Positions 59,311-64,000 of a stretch of 64,000 bases of DNA are shown here, in pieces (the stretch's first letter is position 1; the number at the start of each line of letters is the position of its first letter). The notes under the pieces are model-generated. The model did not search any database. It saw only the letters and a list, made by a program, of their open reading frames with translations, and was not told where the DNA came from. Source of the DNA: Sclerodactyla briareus (Eukaryota > Echinodermata > Holothuroidea > Dendrochirotida > Sclerodactylidae); NCBI GenBank assembly GCA_026419785.1, contig JAODTK010000799.1, positions 1 to 64,000 of the forward strand. Direction: 5' to 3'. A program made the position numbers and the translations under genes.

Positions 59311-59484
59311 CTGTTGGTACTGTAGTCTCTATGGGAGCCTCTTCCTCTTCTTTGTCTGCTGTAGCATGGTTCGATGGTGGCGAGCTGACCTGGTCACGTC
59401 CAGAGCCCTGTCTCCGACACTGCTTGGGTATGTTGGGCACGCACTTGTCATGGGCGTTGTAACCGCAGTCTGCACACTTCATCC
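59311..59484 (-). CDS. Sbf: SBF-like (MTMR5/MTMR13) exon, second half of C1 zinc finger plus linker
   Basis: On the minus strand the acceptor AATTTGCTTGGCAG and the donor CCAACAG|GTAGGG bound 174 bases. The exon completes a glycine codon and then reads MKCADCGYNAHDKC and VPNIPKQC. This is the second half of a C1 (phorbol-ester/diacylglycerol type) zinc finger: C-x2-C-x4-H-x2-C-x7-C, all zinc ligands present. A Ser/Pro linker and an acidic stretch (KEEEEAPIETTVPT) follow. The exon is phase 1 at its end and joins the PH exon at 58,438. The C1-then-PH order fits invertebrate SBF proteins. Whether this C1 binds diacylglycerol cannot be judged from the sequence. Confidence 0.85.
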
Positions 59485-59854
59485 CTGCCAAGCAAATTTA
59501 GCGGAAAAGGCTTTGAAATGTTGAATCCTTAATGAAATAGGTTGAGGATGGTCATTTGGCCTCATACATTTTGTTGGATCACAAGCTTGAGGGCTCACCC
59601 TCCTTAGCTATTATTTTAGCAGGGAAAATTGAACGTTTCAGTAAAAACCCGATGTTCATGAAGTTTTCCATTTTGGTGTCAGAGACCTTTGAAGTTTATG
59701 AATGTGTATGGCACAAGATCAAGAAGCATTCTACCAGGCAATAATAAATGATTTCATACAGGTGTAACTTTTGCAAATATTATTTTGTTTTCTAATAAAA
59801 TTTACACCTTCATTTCACTTATACGAGGCGATCACCCCCAGTGTCTAGGGTGGT

Positions 59855-60775
59855 TGGGCGATCAGTGGTTTCTCCTAGTTGTCACCATGCAAACAATTAC
59901 AAGCATTCCATGTGTTGCTTCCAGATTTTTGTAATAGCATTCAACAGAAACAGCTTACTAATCAGTGCCCAAGTTCAAATTCATACGGACTGATTATTGA
60001 ACCATGTCTATCCAAGGAGTACAAGATTCTGGCAATGATTGAATTTGCCTATACATTTCATGAGAATTCAATAAAGTTGAACATTTGCATGAATGAAGCA
60101 AATTATACACACTGAATAACTCCCAGTGACTCAAATCAATGTTAAATATTTGGGGACTAAAAAGAGACCATACCCATCAAGCTTCATAAAAAATCTAACA
60201 ACAAAATTTGAAATAAACTATGCAAAATAGTCACTCTGAATGACCTCCAATTAAAAAATGTTGGACATAAAGGTACTGTAAGCCATACCTACAAATTTCA
60301 TGAGAATCCAGCAAACTTTGAAATTATGCATAAATTATGCAAATTAGACATGTTGCATGAAGGTAGACCATATTCGCCAAGTTTTGTGAAAATCAGACAA
60401 ACTTTGAAATTTTTGCATAAATTATGCAAATTAGACGACCTAATTAGTAGGTTCTACACTGACACTCTAATCAGTTCATCTACCTTATATCCTGCACCTT
60501 TGTTCTAAACAAGTCACCATAGCACCTACGGTTTCATCCGCAATCTTGCTAACGAGGCTAAACAATAAAACATAAAGTTACTAATTAGTGACTTGCACCC
60601 AAATCTAATCAGATCGTGTTCATCCAACTCGATAACAAGTACAAAGTTTCATCAAATACGGCCTTACTGTTTGGAGAAATCCTGCTAACAAGAAAGTGGG
60701 ACACACTGCATACCCACACACAAAGTGATCGCTAAGTCTATCCCTGAACTTTGTTCAGGCGAGACAAAAAACAAT
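59855..60775 (+). mobile_element. Family A repeat element, best complete copy
   Basis: The 5' flank has GATCAGTGGTTTCTCCTA and GTCACCATGCAAACAATTAC. About four core units start near 60,059, 60,186, 60,300 and 60,387 (CATGAGAATCCAGCAAAC, AAATTATGCATAAATTATGC and similar). The 3' part has AATCCTGCTAACAAGAAAGT, GTGATCGCTAAGTC and the perfect hairpin CCTGAAC-TTT-GTTCAGG at 60,743-60,759. No protein is encoded. It lies in the SBF intron between 59,484 and 62,284. Confidence 0.75.
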
Positions 60776-60989
60776 AATCTAAGAGAGGAGATTACTGTAG
60801 TGTGTTGGTAGGTGCTGATAGTCACTTTTAAAAGAGAAAGACAGTAGAACCCCTGTGAAATGTTGAGTCATTTAACACAATAAACAACACTACAATAAAC
60901 AATCAGTCACAGAATCATAGTAAATCATAGTAAATCATATAGTAAATCATAGTGAAAAAGCCAAAGCTGCTCATCAAAATCTGAACCAA

Positions 60990-61678
60990 ACCCTGGCAAA
61001 TCTGCTGAATACATGAAGCCTTTGTTTGGATTAACCCTGGCAAATCTGCTGAATACATGAAGCCTTTGTTTGGATTACCCTGGCAAATCTGCCAATATAA
61101 TGAAGCTTTGTTTGGATTAACCCTGGCAAATCTGCTGAATACAATGAAGCTTTGTTTGGATTAACCCGGCAAATCTGCCGAATATAATGAAGCCTTTGTT
61201 TTGATTAACCCTGGCAAATCTGCTGATACAATGAAGCCTATGTTTGGATTAACCCTGGCAAATCTGCTGAATACAATGAAGCCTTTGTTGGATTAACCCT
61301 GGCAAATCTGCTGAATACAATGAGCCTTTGTTTGGATTAACCCTGGCAAATCTGCCAATATAATGAAGCCTTTGTTTGGATTAACCCTGCAAATCTGCTG
61401 AATACAATGAAGCCTTTGTTGGATTAACCCTGGCAAATCTGCCGATATAATGAAGCCTTTGTTTGGATTAACCCTGGCAATCTGCTGAATACAATGAAGC
61501 CTTGTTTGGATTAACCCTGGCAAATCTGCTGAATACAATGAGCCTTTGTTTGGATTACCCTGGCAAATCTGCCGAATATAATGAAACCTTTGTTTGGATT
61601 AACCCTGGCAAATCTGCTGAATATAATGAAGCCTTTGTTTGGATTAACCCTGGCAAATCTGCTGAATATAATGAATTT
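60990..61678. repeat. 45-bp minisatellite, about 15 units
   Basis: The unit starts GGATTAACCCTGGCAAATCT and continues GCTGAATACAATGAAGCC and TTTGTTT. Frequent single-base losses and a CTGCCGA/CTGCCAA variant distinguish units. The 45-bp length (15 codons) opens frames on both strands that are not genes. The array lies in an intron of the SBF-like gene. Confidence 0.9.
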
Positions 61679-62012
61679 TTTACTTTGATCTTGAAATGGC
61701 CAAAGATGTCTTAGCAGTCATTAAACATTCCACATGACGTGAGTGAGTCCTTTGACCAAAAATTCCTGAACACCCGATATGTATGGCTGTTAGACCATCA
61801 TTATGACAAACATCAGCACTGTGCACCAAATTTTGTAGGAGGAGATACATTTTGAAATTTTACACATAATAGCCTATATCGCCCCTTCAATGGCCTTTGA
61901 ACTTGACCTTCACAGGTCAAACATGTCCCATGGTCAATGACAGTGTCCAAGTCTGGTCGACATCCATCACAGAATGACTGTTTGGGAGCCAAAACGGCAA
62001 TTGTTGACCCAC
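61679..62012. other. No gene seen; repeat-like TGACC-rich text
   Basis: The segment contains TTGAACTTGACCTTCACAGG and TGTCCAAGTCTGGTCGACAT just before the tetranucleotide array. This looks like the end of a dispersed repeat with a microsatellite tail, but no second copy is in the window. Confidence 0.3.
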
Positions 62013-62060
62013 GGATGGATGGATGGATGGATGATGGATGGATGGATGGATGGATGGATG

Positions 62061-62126
<66 letters not shown>
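62013..62126. repeat. (GGAT)n then (GATA)n microsatellite
   Basis: GGAT repeats with one interruption change at about 62,060 into GATA repeats. Minus-strand frames through it give Tyr-Leu-Ser-Ile and His-Pro-Ser-Ile repeats only. Confidence 0.95.
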
Positions 62127-62283
62127 GTGACATGCAGATTCCAATAGCTCAACCAGGATAGCTGGTTTGAGCTAAAGATATTGTGAATGCCAGACATCTG
62201 CTGAAGCTGTTATACACTGTCGATCAGAATAAAGAAATTGCCTCATCCTCCACCCTCCTCTCTCCACCTACCCCCATACTGAC

Positions 62284-62418
62284 CTTTGGCACCCTGCTTG
62301 ACTACCCCATAGAGCAGCTGCTGACAGTAATCACAGTTCCCAGGGTCGATGAAGTTGTGAGGCTCCAACCCTGGTGGTATGTGAATCCTTTAGGCTGGAT
62401 TTCTCCAGTGTTCTTGCC
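62284..62418 (-). CDS. Sbf: SBF-like (MTMR5/MTMR13) exon, first half of C1 zinc finger
   Basis: On the minus strand a strong acceptor (TTCACATTTTCTTCCAG) opens a frame GKNTGEIQPKGFTYHQ. After a 1-2-base shift it continues LEPHNF and then IDPGNCDYCQQLLYGVVKQG to the donor AAAG|GTCAGT. H-x12-C-x2-C is met if the shift is two surplus bases; a one-base gain gives x13. This is the N-terminal half of a C1 finger and ends in phase 1, matching the exon at 59,484. A second GT lies nine bases upstream of the used donor. Further upstream exons would be at higher coordinates, outside the window. Confidence 0.75.
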
Positions 62419-63249
62419 CTGGAAGAAAATGTGAAGCATATTTCACATACGACATAGCTTCTAGCCTATACGACAAGGTTTTCCAACCTACAGCCCCCAG
62501 GCCCAAGTCCGGCCTTTCGCGAGGTTGTGTCCAGCCCGCCAGAGATGCCCCAAAGTGCAAAATTTTTGTGAGCAGATTCACTGATAACAACTTGAAGCTG
62601 TATAATTAATATGAACCTTCCAAGTTCCAGTTTCTGGTCCTGGAGAACTGCATAACATGTTTGTGTGAGACTCTCTCTCCACTACCAACCACGAAGCTAT
62701 GTTAACAGTTTGTGTTCTATACTTGAATAACACCGAATCAACTGGTTACACGGAAGGTCTGTTGATATACCTCCGGTGTTCCAGCTGGTTCTTCCCCTAA
62801 GCCCCCTCATTGGGGTGAGTGAGGTAAGGTTCATTTCTATATGAAACAATTTATCCCAAAAGTGCAAGATACATTGAGTGATTAGGGTTTGAAAAGCATT
62901 GAACGAATGAAGCAGGGCAAGAAGGAATCGTGAGCAATTTGACACAAGTTGCCCTGGAATATCCTGTCCATCATAATTTTTTTATGTTAAACTCCATTCA
63001 TCTGTTTCGTCAGGAAAGAGAATAGTGCACTCTGCGCTCACATTTTGTGAGACAGGCGCGGTTTTAGAAGGGACAAGAGGGAGGGGCAGGAATTCAGCTT
63101 CTCAAATTATCCGAGACTCCCAAATTTGGTCCTTGTGTTGCATATAAATGTGTGAACAGTGACAAAAGCTCCAAATAGGACAATAATTTAATGCCGCTTC
63201 ACAGCTGGGAGAGGCCCTTCCTGGTGATCTGAGGGGTCACTGGAGGTCA
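62419..63249. other. No gene seen; probable SBF intron
   Basis: No further SBF-like exon was recognised on the minus strand here. Only short frames without borders are present. Confidence 0.4.
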
Positions 63250-64000
63250 TTCTAAAATAAATAATGTTCGCTATGCGCCAACCCGATGGTGGTGCTTCGC
63301 TTAGATGGTGACATCATGACTGGCTCCCACTTTCATCCGATTATTGGACAACTAGGTAAACCATACCCACCAAGGTTTGTCAAAATGCAACCAACTGTGA
63401 AATTTTGCATGAATTAAGCAATAATACACATTGAATAACTCCCAGGGGGGGGAGGGGGGGGGGTGACGTTGAGTCCTATGTTAATTTTTTTTAGACCATT
63501 CCCATCAAGCTTCATGAAAATCAAACAAACCCTGAAATTGGAATAAATTATGCAAACTAACACACTGAATTTTTAACACAGTTAAAAATGTTGGGGTCTG
63601 AGGGGACACCATGCCCACCAATTCCATGAAAATCTGGCAAACTTTAAAATTACGCATGAATTTGGCAAATTTGACAAGTTGAATGACTGCCAGTGATCCT
63701 GAATCCATGCTAAAAAAATTCGGAACTGACGGTAAACCACACACACCAGGTTTCCCAAAAATTCAACCAACTTTAGGATGTTGTATGAATTATGCAAATT
63801 AGACACATTGAATTGAGTTTCGGGACTGAAGGTAGACCATATTCACCATACAATACAAGTTTCTCAAAAATCTGATGAACTTTGAAATTTCACACAAATT
63901 ATGATGCTGAAAATCAGTTCATCTACCGTATATCCTGTACCTAAGTGCCGAACCAATCATCATAGAGCCTAAACGATAAATTACATAAAGTAGCAAATTA
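63250..64000 (+). mobile_element. Family A repeat element, cut by the window edge
   Basis: Five core units start near 63,370, 63,505, 63,620, 63,745 and 63,850 (CATGAAAATCTGGCAAAC, TGAATTATGCAAATTAGACA and similar). The following text TTCATCTACCGTATATCCTG matches the region after the core in the copy at 59.9 kb. The hairpin end would lie beyond 64,000. Confidence 0.65.

Noticed and set aside
61293-61714. Frames on both strands with 15-residue repeats
   Set aside because: They derive from the 45-bp minisatellite and are open on both strands because the unit length is divisible by three.
61813-62197. Minus-strand frames rich in Tyr-Leu-Ser-Ile and His-Pro-Ser-Ile
   Set aside because: These are products of the GATA/GGAT microsatellite.

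Overview
The window looks like non-coding-rich animal nuclear DNA, most likely from a marine invertebrate. The evidence is short exons with GT..AG borders separated by kilobase introns, dense short interspersed repeats, several minisatellites, a tRNA-derived SINE, and no bacterial-type gene packing. An SBF/MTMR5-13-like protein with a C1 zinc finger before its PH domain also fits an invertebrate better than a vertebrate. The phylum cannot be fixed from sequence reading alone. Exons and tandem repeats often show single-base losses, several in homopolymer runs, so base-level errors in the assembly are likely.

Only one gene is recognised with real confidence. It is a minus-strand SBF (MTMR5/MTMR13, pseudophosphatase/DENN family) homologue at about 55.6-62.4 kb. 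Its visible exons run from high to low coordinates: first half of a C1 domain (62,284-62,418), second half of C1 plus an acidic linker (59,311-59,484), start of the PH domain (58,314-58,438), middle of PH (57,377-57,500), and two less certain downstream exons (55,834-55,899 and 55,663-55,718). The N-terminal DENN, GRAM and myotubularin regions would lie beyond the right edge. A decayed copy of half the C1 exon lies just downstream of the real exon.

On the plus strand, exon-like segments at about 10.1, 13.9, 14.7, 25.4, 29.6, 30.3 and 40.2 kb have splice borders and protein-like open frames. I could not name the gene, and I cannot show that all belong to one gene. If they do, its largest intron holds a minisatellite of roughly 8.2 kb.

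The rest is repeats. (1) A 57-bp minisatellite fills 30.8-39.2 kb and is interrupted once by a 218-bp element that has a second copy at 51 kb. (2) At least eight copies of a roughly 0.9-1 kb element have a core of ~90-130 bp tandem units and, where intact, a terminal 7-bp hairpin; I infer a Helentron/HINE or pearl-like non-autonomous element. (3) Two copies of a CGCGAA-rich terminal-inverted-repeat element lie at 10.4 and 26.1 kb, the second invaded by other repeats. (4) A ~1 kb direct duplication lies at 14.8 and 17.5 kb. (5) Tandem arrays lie at 0-0.45, 45.05-46.2, 54.2-54.65, 56.3-57.3 and 61.0-61.7 kb. (6) A tRNA-derived SINE lies at 47.5-47.9 kb, with assorted microsatellites and G/C homopolymer runs. 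Most other open reading frames are short and overlap on several frames, so they are not called as genes.
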